From assembly GCA_902612965.1 (NCBI GenBank), contig CACMFN010000002.1, forward strand, positions 140,040-204,039: a stretch of 64,000 nt of DNA. Reading direction: 5' to 3'. The position numbers and the translations under genes are program-made. The notes under the pieces were generated by a model. The model did no database searches. It saw only the letters and a list, made by a program, of their open reading frames with translations, and was not told where the DNA came from. The stretch's first letter is position 1, and each line of letters opens with the position of its first letter. Below are positions 19,049 to 28,830 of the stretch, one piece after another. The stretch comes from an uncultured SAR116 cluster alpha proteobacterium (lineage in GTDB: Bacteria > Pseudomonadota > Alphaproteobacteria > Puniceispirillales > GCA-002684695).

Positions 19049-19369
19049 TTAATTTGTAGTAGTTGTGGTTGTTGTGGTAGATGATGCAGCAGTAGCAGCA
19101 GCTTTATTGTCATCAGAAACAGCTACAGCAACTAACGCGACTGCAGCAACTATACCTGCAATTGCGGCAACACCTAAACCAGCTAAACCTGCAGCTGCTG
19201 TGGCTGCAGTAGCTCCTGCACCAGCAGCCGCTCCAGTAGCTCCACTTGCACCGGCGCTTGCGCTACTTGCGCTACCACTTGCACCAGAACCAGAACTTGA
19301 AGATTGTGCCCATGTTGCCTGTGCACTGAACAACATAATAGCACATATTATTGATAATATTTTTTTCAT
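19049..19369 (-). CDS. yjbE: YjbE/GfcA-like small Gly/Ala/Ser/Thr-rich exported protein
   Basis: 106 residues. Signal peptide MKKILSIICAIMLFSAQATWAQ, then a Ser/Gly/Ala-rich low-complexity region, a hydrophobic Ala/Val/Gly segment (about residues 58-88) and a C-terminal run of threonines ending in Asn. This layout (signal, small residues, poly-Thr tail) matches E. coli YjbE/GfcA, first genes of exopolysaccharide operons. Its codons are richer in GC than the neighbours because of the Ala/Gly content. It is followed by a strong terminator and preceded by a good promoter, suggesting it is made in large amounts. Molecular role unknown. Confidence 0.78.
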   Translation of the reverse strand: MKKILSIICAIMLFSAQATWAQSSSSGSGASGSASSASAGASGATGAAAGAGATAATAAAGLAGLGVAAIAGIVAAVALVAVAVSDDNKAAATAASSTTTTTTTTN

Positions 19370-19410
19370 ATCTAAACCCCGGGGAGTATTATTAAAATTA
19401 TTAGAGTCCT

Positions 19411-19439
19411 TTTATCATCTTAAATTAATTATGTGTCAA
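19411..19439 (-). promoter_or_regulatory. Predicted sigma-70 promoter of yjbE
   Basis: Minus strand reads TTGACA (perfect -35, at 19439-19434), 17-base spacer, then GATAAA (19416-19411) as -10. The start site would fall near 19404, about 35 bases before the yjbE ATG. A GGGG run about 8 bases upstream of the ATG serves as ribosome binding site. Confidence 0.6.
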
Positions 19440-19487
19440 TAATATTTTAATATTTAGTTATGTAAGTATTTAACTCATCTATCACAC

Positions 19488-19505
19488 TGTTGCTATTTTG
19501 CAACA
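19488..19505. promoter_or_regulatory. Inverted repeat TGTTGC-N6-GCAACA upstream of yjbE
   Basis: Perfect 6-base dyad TGTTGC-TATTTT-GCAACA about 50 bases upstream of the predicted yjbE -35. The same arms with the same 6-base spacing occur at 33622-33639 upstream of the porin gene. That recurrence suggests a shared operator for surface-protein genes. The regulator is unknown. Confidence 0.5.
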
Positions 19506-19545
19506 TCGGAAAAATCAGCGGTCTTAATGAATTTCTTAATATAAC

Positions 19546-20613
<1,068 letters not shown>

Positions 20614-20648
20614 TTATTAAACTTTGTATATTATGTTAATAACCTGTT

Positions 20649-20677
20649 TATAAAATAAAAAAAGCATATAAAGTCAA
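20649..20677 (-). promoter_or_regulatory. Possible ccrM promoter
   Basis: Minus strand TTGACT (20677-20672), 17-base spacer, TTTATA (20654-20649), which would give a leader of about 30 bases before the ccrM ATG. The -10 match is moderate and the surrounding DNA is very AT-rich, so this is tentative. I could not make out a convincing CtrA or GcrA site. Confidence 0.35.
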
Positions 20678-20754
20678 TGACTTAAACTATAAATATTTTT
20701 TTCCACAATATATTGTTAAAATGTGACTATTTATTCTAAATATAGTATGTACTT

Positions 20755-21435
20755 TTATTTTTTAAGATTTTTCATTGGGCTAAAAGTCATTCTATGAAAC
20801 TGTGTCGGGCCAGATGATAACAATTTCTCTCTGTGGTATTTTGTACCATAGCCCATATTTTTTGAAAATCCATAACCACTATATTTTTTGTCTAATTTGA
20901 TCATTAAATCATCTCTAACACACTTCGCATAAATTGAAGCCGCAGCAATACTTGGAGACAATGTATCACCTTTTTTAACTGTTTTAATCTCACTCTTAAA
21001 TGTGCTATTAAAATTTGGTTTAACTGTTCCATCAACAAGTATAATTGTTTCTGCTAGGTTATTACATTTTTCCATTAAATTAAATAAAGCCATCTCCATA
21101 GCTTTAAATGTCGACTGTTGAATTCCAATTTGATCAATTTCATAATTTGATACTTCTCCAATTCCAAAAATACAAATTTCAGTTAATGTTTCTAAAATTT
21201 CTCTTCGAATTTTTTGATTAAGTCTTTTAGAATCATTTAATCGTTTATCCATTGGCTTTTGGTAATTAATCATTGCTGCTGCAGCCATTACTGGTCCTGC
21301 CCATGAACCTCTCCCGACTTCATCTACACCAATTACTTGCCCATCAAATTGAAAATCAAAATTAAAATCAATCAAATTAACTTTTGCCTGATCTACCAGC
21401 ACCTTTTTCAAGTAGTCTTGGCATAATCTCAACAA
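20755..21435 (-). CDS. rnhB: Ribonuclease HII
   Basis: Removes RNA from RNA-DNA hybrids and misincorporated ribonucleotides. The hallmark GVDEVGRGSWAGPV (catalytic Asp-Glu) is at about residues 35-48; later acidic residues lie in IILVDGT and the SIAAASIYAKCVRDD segment. A TTG at 21435 gives 226 residues but overlaps moaB by 59 bases. GTG at 21402 or TTG at 21375, just past the moaB stop, would give proteins nearer 206-215 residues, so the start is uncertain. Neighbour of ccrM, a common alphaproteobacterial pair. Confidence 0.92.
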   Translation of the reverse strand: MLRLCQDYLKKVLVDQAKVNLIDFNFDFQFDGQVIGVDEVGRGSWAGPVMAAAAMINYQKPMDKRLNDSKRLNQKIRREILETLTEICIFGIGEVSNYEIDQIGIQQSTFKAMEMALFNLMEKCNNLAETIILVDGTVKPNFNSTFKSEIKTVKKGDTLSPSIAAASIYAKCVRDDLMIKLDKKYSGYGFSKNMGYGTKYHREKLLSSGPTQFHRMTFSPMKNLKK

Positions 21436-21916
21436 AATTGCATGGCTTATGCCTATAATCTAATTGATGAACTAAAATACCATCCCATGCATCTTTACAA
21501 GCAGAAGGGCTCCCAGGCAAAATAAAAATATATGTTCCATTCGCAACACCTGCCAGAGCTCTTGATTGTATTGTTGATGTTCCAATTTTGTTAAATGAAA
21601 GAAATCTAAAAAGTTCGCCAAAACCTTCTATTTCCTTATCAAAAAGCGATCTAAAAGCTTCAGGTGATACATCTCTACCAGTAAGACCTGTTCCGCCTGT
21701 AGAAATTATGACTTCAATTTCAGGGTTATTAATCCATTTCTTTGAAACTTTTTGGATACTCAAAACCTCATCTTTTACTATACTCCTATCCAAAAGTATA
21801 TGGCCGCTGTCTTCAATTTTTTTTGATAGTAAATTTCCTGACTTATCATTTTCTAAAACTCTTGTGTCCGAAACAGTAAGAAGTGAAATGTTTACAGGAA
21901 GAAATTTTCTTTCCAT
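21377..21916 (-). CDS. moaB: Molybdenum cofactor biosynthesis protein MoaB
   Basis: 179 residues, MoaB/MogA fold (adenylyltransferase type for molybdopterin). Motifs: LTVSDTR at the start, VIISTGGTGLTGRDV near residue 70, and ILPGSPSACKDAW near residue 132. No other molybdopterin genes are nearby in the window. ATG start with good conservation from residue 10 onward; 10 bases after the lytic transglycosylase gene on the same strand. Confidence 0.9.
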   Translation of the reverse strand: MERKFLPVNISLLTVSDTRVLENDKSGNLLSKKIEDSGHILLDRSIVKDEVLSIQKVSKKWINNPEIEVIISTGGTGLTGRDVSPEAFRSLFDKEIEGFGELFRFLSFNKIGTSTIQSRALAGVANGTYIFILPGSPSACKDAWDGILVHQLDYRHKPCNFVEIMPRLLEKGAGRSGKS

Positions 21917-21926
21917 AATTTTTCTC

Positions 21927-23633
21927 TTATTTAATTATCCATTTACCAGAAGCTAGTTCTTCAAATTTATTATCATTATATAAATATTTGTTATTATAAA
22001 CATAATAATTTTTTAAAACTTCTTTAATGTAATTTCGAGTTTCTCTAGATGGTAGGGTTTCAATGAGTAACAATGGATCTTTGTTAAAGTTTGCTTTTTT
22101 GAGCCATTTATTTAGATTACCTGGTCCACCATTATAAGCTGCTAATAACTTTATAATGTCATTGTTAATGAGGGGTTCTCTATTTAAATGTTGAATATAT
22201 TTTTCACCAATTACAATATTTTTTTCTGGTATCAATAAATCATGCCTTAATTTTCCTCTATAATTCCTATTCTTCATTATAAAAGCAGCTGTGGAAGGAA
22301 GAATTTGCATTAAACCTTGAGCCCTTGCTGGGGATTTGCCTCTCTGATCAAAGCGAGACTCCTGACGAATTATGGACATTACTAGTGATTTGTCTTTTAT
22401 GTTGTCATCATTTTTAAATATGAAATTGGGGTATAGTGCTCCATACCATTTTTTGCCTGTTTCAACTCTTTGGATGTCAGCTAAACGATAAGCAATCGAA
22501 GGCATGCCATATTTACTTGAAAAAGACATAAGTTCTAAGTGGAATTTTTCAGGTGTTAATGAATATAACTTTCTGAGTTCACGATCTGCATGCCAGTATT
22601 CTTCAACTTGCAAAAGCGCAAGGGCTCTTAAACCTCCCTTTTGTAAAGAAAGCCAGGAAATAAATTGTTCTGAAATATTTGGTAAATCAAAATTAATTTT
22701 ATGATTAAAACCTAAAGATTTAATTGAGAGTTTTCCATAAAATGTATCAGGATAGTTTGAAGATATTTTCAAAAACACTATTGCATTTGAAGGATCACCT
22801 AATATGAATTCAACTCTTGATGCCCAATAAGCACCAGCTGCACGAATAGATCCTCTACTATTTTCTAGGTGGGCCAAATTTGTAAAAAATAATCTCGCTC
22901 TTTTCAAATCCCCTCTTCGCCAGTTGGCTAAACCTGCAGTTAGCCAAGCACTGTCATTTTTACCATTTGAAATAAGAAGTGACTTTGAAGCCTCTGTAAT
23001 AGCTTCATAGTCTTTATTAAATATAAAAAATGCATTCGCTATCTCCCAATGCAACTGACTTTCTTCTGCATCAGTCAAAACACGTCTTGAACTTTTTTTA
23101 TTTAAAAACTGCAGTGCACCTGTTGGCCAAGATCTCCTAATATACTTTCTTATTGTGAATGCTACTTTTCTTGTTGTAGATGGGGAGCTTCTTCCTGAAT
23201 ATGAAAAGGGGATTCTTGGCCTCAAACTTACAAAATCTGCGTTACCAAAGCCACTTAAATAACCACCAGACGGTTTTTTTGCTGATTTTGAATTTTTTGG
23301 TTTTTTTCTCTTTGATAGCCAGTAAATTCGCGATGCGGAAGGATGATCACCATATTTCTCAAGCCAATCTTTTAATTCAACAAATTTTGAAATATAGCCT
23401 GTTGGATGAAGATATTTTTGTGCTTTTACTCTACCAATTAATATATTATTCTCAATATCTTCCGCAAATTTCTCTGCTTCTTTGAATTTTCCTTGAGCTT
23501 GAAGTTCAAATACTTTTCTGTATAATTTTTCATCGTTGTTATTTAATGGTTTTGGAAGCGTAAGATCTCTTCCAAAACCATTGATTGAATAAAAAGCAAT
23601 AAACAAAAAATAAAAAATAGCTTTATATTTCAC
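21927..23633 (-). CDS. Soluble lytic murein transglycosylase (Slt-like)
   Basis: 568 residues. A signal peptide (KAIFYFLFIAFYSINGFG) is followed by a long superhelical alpha-repeat region, then a C-terminal SLT domain with catalytic Glu in IIRQESRFDQ near residue 415, the ARAQGLMQI motif and LAAYNGGPGN. It cleaves peptidoglycan between MurNAc and GlcNAc in the periplasm to form anhydro-muropeptides. It starts with GTG at 23633, 8 bases after the uracil-DNA glycosylase gene. Confidence 0.92.
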   Translation of the reverse strand: MKYKAIFYFLFIAFYSINGFGRDLTLPKPLNNNDEKLYRKVFELQAQGKFKEAEKFAEDIENNILIGRVKAQKYLHPTGYISKFVELKDWLEKYGDHPSASRIYWLSKRKKPKNSKSAKKPSGGYLSGFGNADFVSLRPRIPFSYSGRSSPSTTRKVAFTIRKYIRRSWPTGALQFLNKKSSRRVLTDAEESQLHWEIANAFFIFNKDYEAITEASKSLLISNGKNDSAWLTAGLANWRRGDLKRARLFFTNLAHLENSRGSIRAAGAYWASRVEFILGDPSNAIVFLKISSNYPDTFYGKLSIKSLGFNHKINFDLPNISEQFISWLSLQKGGLRALALLQVEEYWHADRELRKLYSLTPEKFHLELMSFSSKYGMPSIAYRLADIQRVETGKKWYGALYPNFIFKNDDNIKDKSLVMSIIRQESRFDQRGKSPARAQGLMQILPSTAAFIMKNRNYRGKLRHDLLIPEKNIVIGEKYIQHLNREPLINNDIIKLLAAYNGGPGNLNKWLKKANFNKDPLLLIETLPSRETRNYIKEVLKNYYVYNNKYLYNDNKFEELASGKWIIK

Positions 23634-23641
23634 GATTATTT

Positions 23642-24445
23642 CTATAAATTTTGGAGTTTAGATCTTATTGATTTCAGATCTTCCCAAGCGAGTTTTTTTT
23701 GGTTTGGTGCCCTCATCAAATATGCAGGATGCAATGTAGGTATTGTTGGAATTGTGTTTCCATTACCCAGTTCCAAATCTTTCCATAAACCCCTATGCCT
23801 AAGAATGCCACCTTCAATATTAAGAACAGCTTTAGCAGATGAGCCACCTACAGCAACTATTATCTTAGGTGAGACAATTTCAATATGCCTCATTAAAAAT
23901 GGCTTCATCAAATTTATTTCATATTCTGTTGGAGTTCTGTTTCCCGGTGGTCTCCAAGGTATAACATTTGTTATGTATACGGTATTTCTGTCTAAATTAA
24001 TTGATGATAGCATTTTATCTAAAAGTTGACCACTAGCCCCACAAAATGGTCTTCCTTGACGATCCTCCTCAGCTCCTGGAGCCTCACCAATAATCATAAT
24101 TTCTGATGCAGGGTTGCCGTCTGCAAAAACTAATTGTGTGGCAGTTTTTTTTAAATCACATTCCTCAAAATTTTGCATTGCCTCTTTGAGCATTTCTAAG
24201 TTTGAGCAACCCTTTATGATGTTTAGGTAATTCTCATTTATATTTTTTTTGTTTTGCCTATCATTGGATTTGATTTCAAGAGCAGTATCTACGTTAAATT
24301 TTTCTTCAAAATTTTTTGCTTTAAAAGTTGTTTTTTTATTTGAAAAAAATATATTTTTCTTTTCGATCATTGCATCCGCACCCATTTCGATTTGCCATTT
24401 TAACAAATTTGTTAATTCATTAATCTCTTTTATGTTATTGATCAT
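23642..24445 (-). CDS. Family 4-like uracil-DNA glycosylase
   Basis: 267 residues. Excises uracil from DNA. Catalytic motif GEAPGAEEDRQGRPFCG lies near residues 117-133 and the second motif HPAYLMR near 240; NVIPWRPPGNRTP is also typical. Only part of the four-cysteine iron-sulfur ligand pattern is obvious: Cys in FEECDLKKTA, Cys in PFCG. The first 60 residues are a poorly conserved N-terminal extension. Divergent from the ETF-QO gene, about 100 bases apart. Confidence 0.87.
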   Translation of the reverse strand: MINNIKEINELTNLLKWQIEMGADAMIEKKNIFFSNKKTTFKAKNFEEKFNVDTALEIKSNDRQNKKNINENYLNIIKGCSNLEMLKEAMQNFEECDLKKTATQLVFADGNPASEIMIIGEAPGAEEDRQGRPFCGASGQLLDKMLSSINLDRNTVYITNVIPWRPPGNRTPTEYEINLMKPFLMRHIEIVSPKIIVAVGGSSAKAVLNIEGGILRHRGLWKDLELGNGNTIPTIPTLHPAYLMRAPNQKKLAWEDLKSIRSKLQNL

Positions 24446-24548
24446 ATAACTTCTAAATAATTTATATTTAATTAATGCTTTATATTTGCATATTTACAAA
24501 AATAAATTAAATAATAATTAAATCAAATACAACCACCTTGAGGACAAA

Positions 24549-26207
24549 ATGAACCGAGAACATATGAATTATGATGTAGTTATAGTGGGAGGTGGTCCTG
24601 CTGGGTTAAGTGCATCAATCAAGCTAAAACAGCTTGCTAAAGAAAATAATTTTGATATTTCTGTTTGTGTCCTAGAAAAAGGAGCTGAAGTTGGATCACA
24701 TATATTATCTGGAAATGTTCTAGACCCATCGTCTCTTGATGAATTAATTCCAAATTGGAAAGAACTTGATGCCCCTGTAAAAGTACCTGTAACAGAAGAC
24801 AAGTTTTTGGTCTTAACAGAAAAAAAATCTTTTCGTATTCCTAACTTTTTATTACCTCCATTAATGAGCAATCATGGAAACTATGCTATCAGTTTGGGCA
24901 ATTTATGTAGATGGCTGGCTACTCAAGCTGAAAACTTGGGGGTTGAAATTTATCCTGGATTTGCAGCTGCAGATATACTTTACGATGAAAATGGGGTTGT
25001 AAAGGGTATTATTACTGGTGATATGGGGGTTGGAAAAGACGGTAAACCATCAGATAGATTTATGCCTGGAATGGAATTAAGAGGAAAGTATACTTTTTTT
25101 GCTGAAGGCGTAAGAGGTAGCCTCTCAAAAAAAATTATCAAAAAATTTGAACTTGATAAAGAAAGCGATCCTCAAAAATATGCGATTGGCATAAAAGAAT
25201 TATGGGAAATTGATCCTCAAAACCATCAACCAGGTCTTGTTTTGCATTCTCAAGGCTGGCCACTCTCAAAAGGCTCTGCTGGGGGATCATGGATGTACCA
25301 TTTGGATAATAATCAAGTCTCTGTAGGCTTTGTTGTAAATCTAGATTACGAAAACCCATACTTGTCTCCATATGAAGAGTTTCAAAGATTTAAATTACAT
25401 CCCGCAATAAAAGGTTTCTTTAAAAATGGAAAAAGAATTTCTTATGGTGCACGCGCAATAAATGAAGGAGGGTTGCAATCAGTTCCCAAATTAGTCTTTC
25501 CAGGAGGTTGTCTAATTGGTTGTTCTGCTGGTTTTGTTAATGTTCCTAGAATTAAAGGAACACACAATGCAATGAAAACTGGAATGCTTGCTGCAGAAGC
25601 AACTTTTAAACAGCTATCAATGAATAAAGAAAATCCTCCACCTGTATTAGATTATTACGATTTATCTTGGAAAAAAAGCACTGTATGGAAGGATCTTTGG
25701 AAAGTTAGAAATGTGAAACCCTCTTTAAAATGGGGGTTGTTGTTTGGTAATATTCATGCAGGTATAAACATGTGGTTAAATGATTTAGGATTAGGTTTTT
25801 TAGTCCCATATACTCTAAAACATTCAAAACCTGATCATTTGTCATTGAAAAAAGCAAAAGATTGTAATAAAATTGAATATCCAAAACCTGACAACGTTGT
25901 ATCTTTCAGTAGAACAGATTCTGTTTTTTTAGCTGCTACACATCACGAAGATAATCAACCTGTTCATTTGATTTTAAGCAATAATAAAACCCCTATAGAA
26001 ATTAATTTGAAAGAATATGATGCACCGGAACAAAGATACTGTCCAGCAGGCGTTTATGAAATTATTAGTGATAATAACAATAAGTCCTTACAAATTAATT
26101 CACAAAATTGTGTGCACTGCAAAACTTGTGACATTAAAGATCCTTCACAAAACATAAATTGGGTCACGCCAGAAGGCGCAAGTGGACCTAATTATCCAAA
26201 CATGTAG
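24549..26207 (+). CDS. Electron transfer flavoprotein-ubiquinone oxidoreductase
   Basis: 552 residues. Membrane-associated FAD and 4Fe-4S enzyme passing electrons from ETF to ubiquinone during fatty- and amino-acid oxidation. The FAD motif VVIVGGGPAGLSA is at the N-terminus. The C-terminal iron-sulfur domain has cysteines in RYCPAGVYE and in NCVHCKTCDIKDP, and ends with WVTPEGASGPNYPNM as in the family. The ribosome binding site GAGGAC precedes the ATG. The gene runs directly into the TPR gene. Its presence indicates aerobic respiration with quinone. Confidence 0.95.
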   Translation: MNREHMNYDVVIVGGGPAGLSASIKLKQLAKENNFDISVCVLEKGAEVGSHILSGNVLDPSSLDELIPNWKELDAPVKVPVTEDKFLVLTEKKSFRIPNFLLPPLMSNHGNYAISLGNLCRWLATQAENLGVEIYPGFAAADILYDENGVVKGIITGDMGVGKDGKPSDRFMPGMELRGKYTFFAEGVRGSLSKKIIKKFELDKESDPQKYAIGIKELWEIDPQNHQPGLVLHSQGWPLSKGSAGGSWMYHLDNNQVSVGFVVNLDYENPYLSPYEEFQRFKLHPAIKGFFKNGKRISYGARAINEGGLQSVPKLVFPGGCLIGCSAGFVNVPRIKGTHNAMKTGMLAAEATFKQLSMNKENPPPVLDYYDLSWKKSTVWKDLWKVRNVKPSLKWGLLFGNIHAGINMWLNDLGLGFLVPYTLKHSKPDHLSLKKAKDCNKIEYPKPDNVVSFSRTDSVFLAATHHEDNQPVHLILSNNKTPIEINLKEYDAPEQRYCPAGVYEIISDNNNKSLQINSQNCVHCKTCDIKDPSQNINWVTPEGASGPNYPNM

Positions 26208-26214
26208 GAAAGTA

Positions 26215-27918
26215 TTGTCTAAAATTTATAAATTATTTTTTATAGTTTTTGTTTTTCTTATAAATTATAATTCATTTTCTCAAAATTTTAATGAATATGA
26301 AAAACATGGCATAAAAAGTGACGGTTTTGAATATGAAAATTATGAACCTTTATATATTGGAAATTTTTTATCTAGTATACTTGCATCAAAAAATAAAGAC
26401 TATAGGAGTTTTTTAAGTTTTTCAGAAAAAGCACTCAAATCAAAAAGCAATAGCATAGAACTACTTGAGAATGCTTTTTGGGCTAATATTTATTTAGGAG
26501 ATATTAACAGAGCTTTAGAAATTATTTCTGATATTGAATTAATTTCAGATGAGCACAATCAAGATTTTTTATATCCTACAATAATTGAACTGATAAGAAG
26601 AAATGAACTGAGTAGTGCTGTAGAAATATCTTATTTACTTGGATTAGAAGAGCATAATGTTTTTATAAAAAACATGCTTCAAATTTGGGATCATGTTTTC
26701 AAAAGTCAACGGGCTAGTGCAATTTCAAAACTTAAAAACTACACCACCAGTAGCAAAAAAAACTCTGATCTTTATTTTTATCTTAAAGTTCAAAGTTTGA
26801 TCATATATGCATATTTTGATGAATATTCTAGTGTCATTGAAGAATTAGAGGAATTACAACAAAATATAAACAATGTTCCTTCAAGATTTTATATTTCAAT
26901 AGCAAATGTTATCTATAATAAAATTGATGAAGAAAAAGCAAAATCATTTTTAAAAGTAAGTTTACCAAAAAACTTAGATCTAAAAATTGCTACAGAAAGA
27001 CTTCCAGAAAACGATATATTTGACCCATTAAGATTATTGTCTGATGTGTTTTATGAATCTGGATATATTATTGCTAGATCTGATGGTTTTTTAAAATCTA
27101 TACCTCAATTCTGGTTTTCTTTATACTTAAATGAAAGCAACCAAAGTTCGAGATTAATTCTTTCATCTTTTTTTTCTGAAGTTAATCAAGATGATATAGC
27201 TCTTGATATTTTAAAAAACAATAAATCTAAAAGTTCAAATTGGATCATTTCTGAATTCGAAAAGTCATATATTTTAGAAAAAACAGGAAATACTGATTTG
27301 GCAATATCAGTAATTGAAAAGATCTCTAATTACAAAAATTTTAGAAATAAAGCTCTTATAAGAATATCTAACATTTATAGGAGAAATAATGATTACAAAA
27401 AATCAATGGAGGTTTTAGATAAGATTGATTTTTCAAGAACCGTTTCACCTGAAGTTTTTTATTATAGATCATTAAATTTAGTTCTTTTGAAAGACTGGAA
27501 AAATGCGATAGAATCTTTTGATACGTTATTAGAAAAGTATCCCAATAATCCAGAAATTTCAAATTTTGTCGGATATACTTTAGTTGATAGAAATATTCGG
27601 TTAAATGAGGGTATTGACCTTATTAAATTTGCTGTTTCAAAGGAGCCCCAAAATGGTTTTTTCTTAGACTCTCTTGGCTGGGCCTTTTATAAACTTAATG
27701 ATTTTAAAAAAGCTATAATTTATCTTGAAAGGGCGATAGAGCTTGAGCCACAAGAAATGGAGATTACTGATCATTTAGGGGATGCTTATTTTAAAGTTGA
27801 CAGAAAAAAAGAAGCAAAACTTGTTTGGGAAAGAGCTCTTTCATTAAATGGAAACAAAGATTTATTAAATAAAATAAAAAAGAAGTTAGAGACAAATTTC
27901 ATTTATAGTAAGAAATGA
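26215..27918 (+). CDS. Exported TPR-repeat protein
   Basis: About 567 residues of tetratricopeptide-type helical repeats. The clearest lie in the C-terminal 180 residues: DWKNAIESFDTLLEKYPNNP, FLDSLGWAFYKLNDFKKAII, and the following ITDHLGDAYFKVDRKKEAK. The likely start is TTG at 26215, preceded by AGGAAAG and followed by a signal peptide (FFIVFVFLINYNSFSQ); a GTG at 26182 would overlap ETF-QO by 26 bases. It overlaps ispE by 4 bases. Similar TPR proteins sit before ispE in other Alphaproteobacteria; role unknown, probably periplasmic scaffold. Confidence 0.83.
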   Translation: MSKIYKLFFIVFVFLINYNSFSQNFNEYEKHGIKSDGFEYENYEPLYIGNFLSSILASKNKDYRSFLSFSEKALKSKSNSIELLENAFWANIYLGDINRALEIISDIELISDEHNQDFLYPTIIELIRRNELSSAVEISYLLGLEEHNVFIKNMLQIWDHVFKSQRASAISKLKNYTTSSKKNSDLYFYLKVQSLIIYAYFDEYSSVIEELEELQQNINNVPSRFYISIANVIYNKIDEEKAKSFLKVSLPKNLDLKIATERLPENDIFDPLRLLSDVFYESGYIIARSDGFLKSIPQFWFSLYLNESNQSSRLILSSFFSEVNQDDIALDILKNNKSKSSNWIISEFEKSYILEKTGNTDLAISVIEKISNYKNFRNKALIRISNIYRRNNDYKKSMEVLDKIDFSRTVSPEVFYYRSLNLVLLKDWKNAIESFDTLLEKYPNNPEISNFVGYTLVDRNIRLNEGIDLIKFAVSKEPQNGFFLDSLGWAFYKLNDFKKAIIYLERAIELEPQEMEITDHLGDAYFKVDRKKEAKLVWERALSLNGNKDLLNKIKKKLETNFIYSKK

Positions 27919-28790
27919 TTTTATCACCAGCAAAATTAAACATATCACTTAATGTAAATAGCTTATTAGGCAATGGTTATCACTCTATTTCTTCTTATGT
28001 TTTTTTTTTAGATTTATTTGATAAATTATATATAGAAAAATCCTCTTTTAATAGTGTTATAATTAGTGGTTTATTTAAAGATGACTTAATTAACAATGGT
28101 GGTGATACAATCATTAATAAGAGTATATATTTTTGCAAAAATCATTATAAAATAGATCACAATCTTATTATAAGGCTTGAAAAAAATATTCCTGTTTCAG
28201 CTGGCTTGGGTGGAGGGTCTGCCAACAGCGCTAGTGTCATTAGGTACTTTTTATCAGAAACTAAATCCGGAAATATTATTACTAACGAAACAATTCAATT
28301 TTCTGCATCTCTAGGTTCAGACGTACCGGCGTGCTTGTATTCAAAACCACTACTAATGGAGGGCAGTGGAGAGAAAATAACATTAATAGAATTTAATGAT
28401 AAATTAGATATTGGAGTAGTTTTAATTAATCCTAAAATTCAGCTTTCAACAAAAAAAGTTTTCAATAATTTTAATTTAAAAAAACCAATAAGAAGAAAAA
28501 AAACAGTTTTAAATGTCAAAAACATTAGTGATTTATGCTCAATATTAAAGTTTGGAAATGATCTCGTTGAATCTGCAATAGAGATTGTACCAGAGATTTT
28601 AAATATTTTAAATTTATTTAAAGAAAATAATACATGCCTTAGTTATGGTATGTCTGGTTCTGGAGCCACCTGCTATGGAATTTTTCGTTCTAAAAAAGAA
28701 GCAAGTGATTTTAAAAAATCAATTGGTAAAACCAAAGAGGCTAAAAATTATTGGGTTTGGTCAGGAGGTTTGCTTAAAAAAGAAATTTGA
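27915..28790 (+). CDS. ispE: 4-diphosphocytidyl-2-C-methyl-D-erythritol kinase
   Basis: 291 residues, GHMP kinase of the MEP isoprenoid pathway. The N-terminal substrate motif AKLNISLNV, the ATP loop IPVSAGLGGGSANSASV near residues 95-111, and the C-terminal MSGSGATCYGIF are all present. The ATG overlaps the preceding TPR gene stop as ATGA. Its product feeds prenyl diphosphates to carrier-lipid synthesis, including the cis-prenyltransferase at 13369-14082. Confidence 0.94.
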   Translation: MILSPAKLNISLNVNSLLGNGYHSISSYVFFLDLFDKLYIEKSSFNSVIISGLFKDDLINNGGDTIINKSIYFCKNHYKIDHNLIIRLEKNIPVSAGLGGGSANSASVIRYFLSETKSGNIITNETIQFSASLGSDVPACLYSKPLLMEGSGEKITLIEFNDKLDIGVVLINPKIQLSTKKVFNNFNLKKPIRRKKTVLNVKNISDLCSILKFGNDLVESAIEIVPEILNILNLFKENNTCLSYGMSGSGATCYGIFRSKKEASDFKKSIGKTKEAKNYWVWSGGLLKKEI

Positions 28791-28830
28791 TTTTAGCCCA
28801 ATAATAAAATAAATTTTTCTTAATTAATAA

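Noticed and set aside
19065..19442. 125-residue Ala/Val-rich open frame opposite yjbE
   Set aside because: It is the antisense of a low-complexity Gly/Ala/Ser/Thr coding region, which leaves long open frames by composition. No ribosome binding site, and the sense frame has a signal peptide and family resemblance.
20699..20707. TTTTCCACA between ccrM and rnhB as a DnaA box
   Set aside because: Single one-mismatch box without a cluster or strand switch typical of an origin; could at most be a regulatory site.
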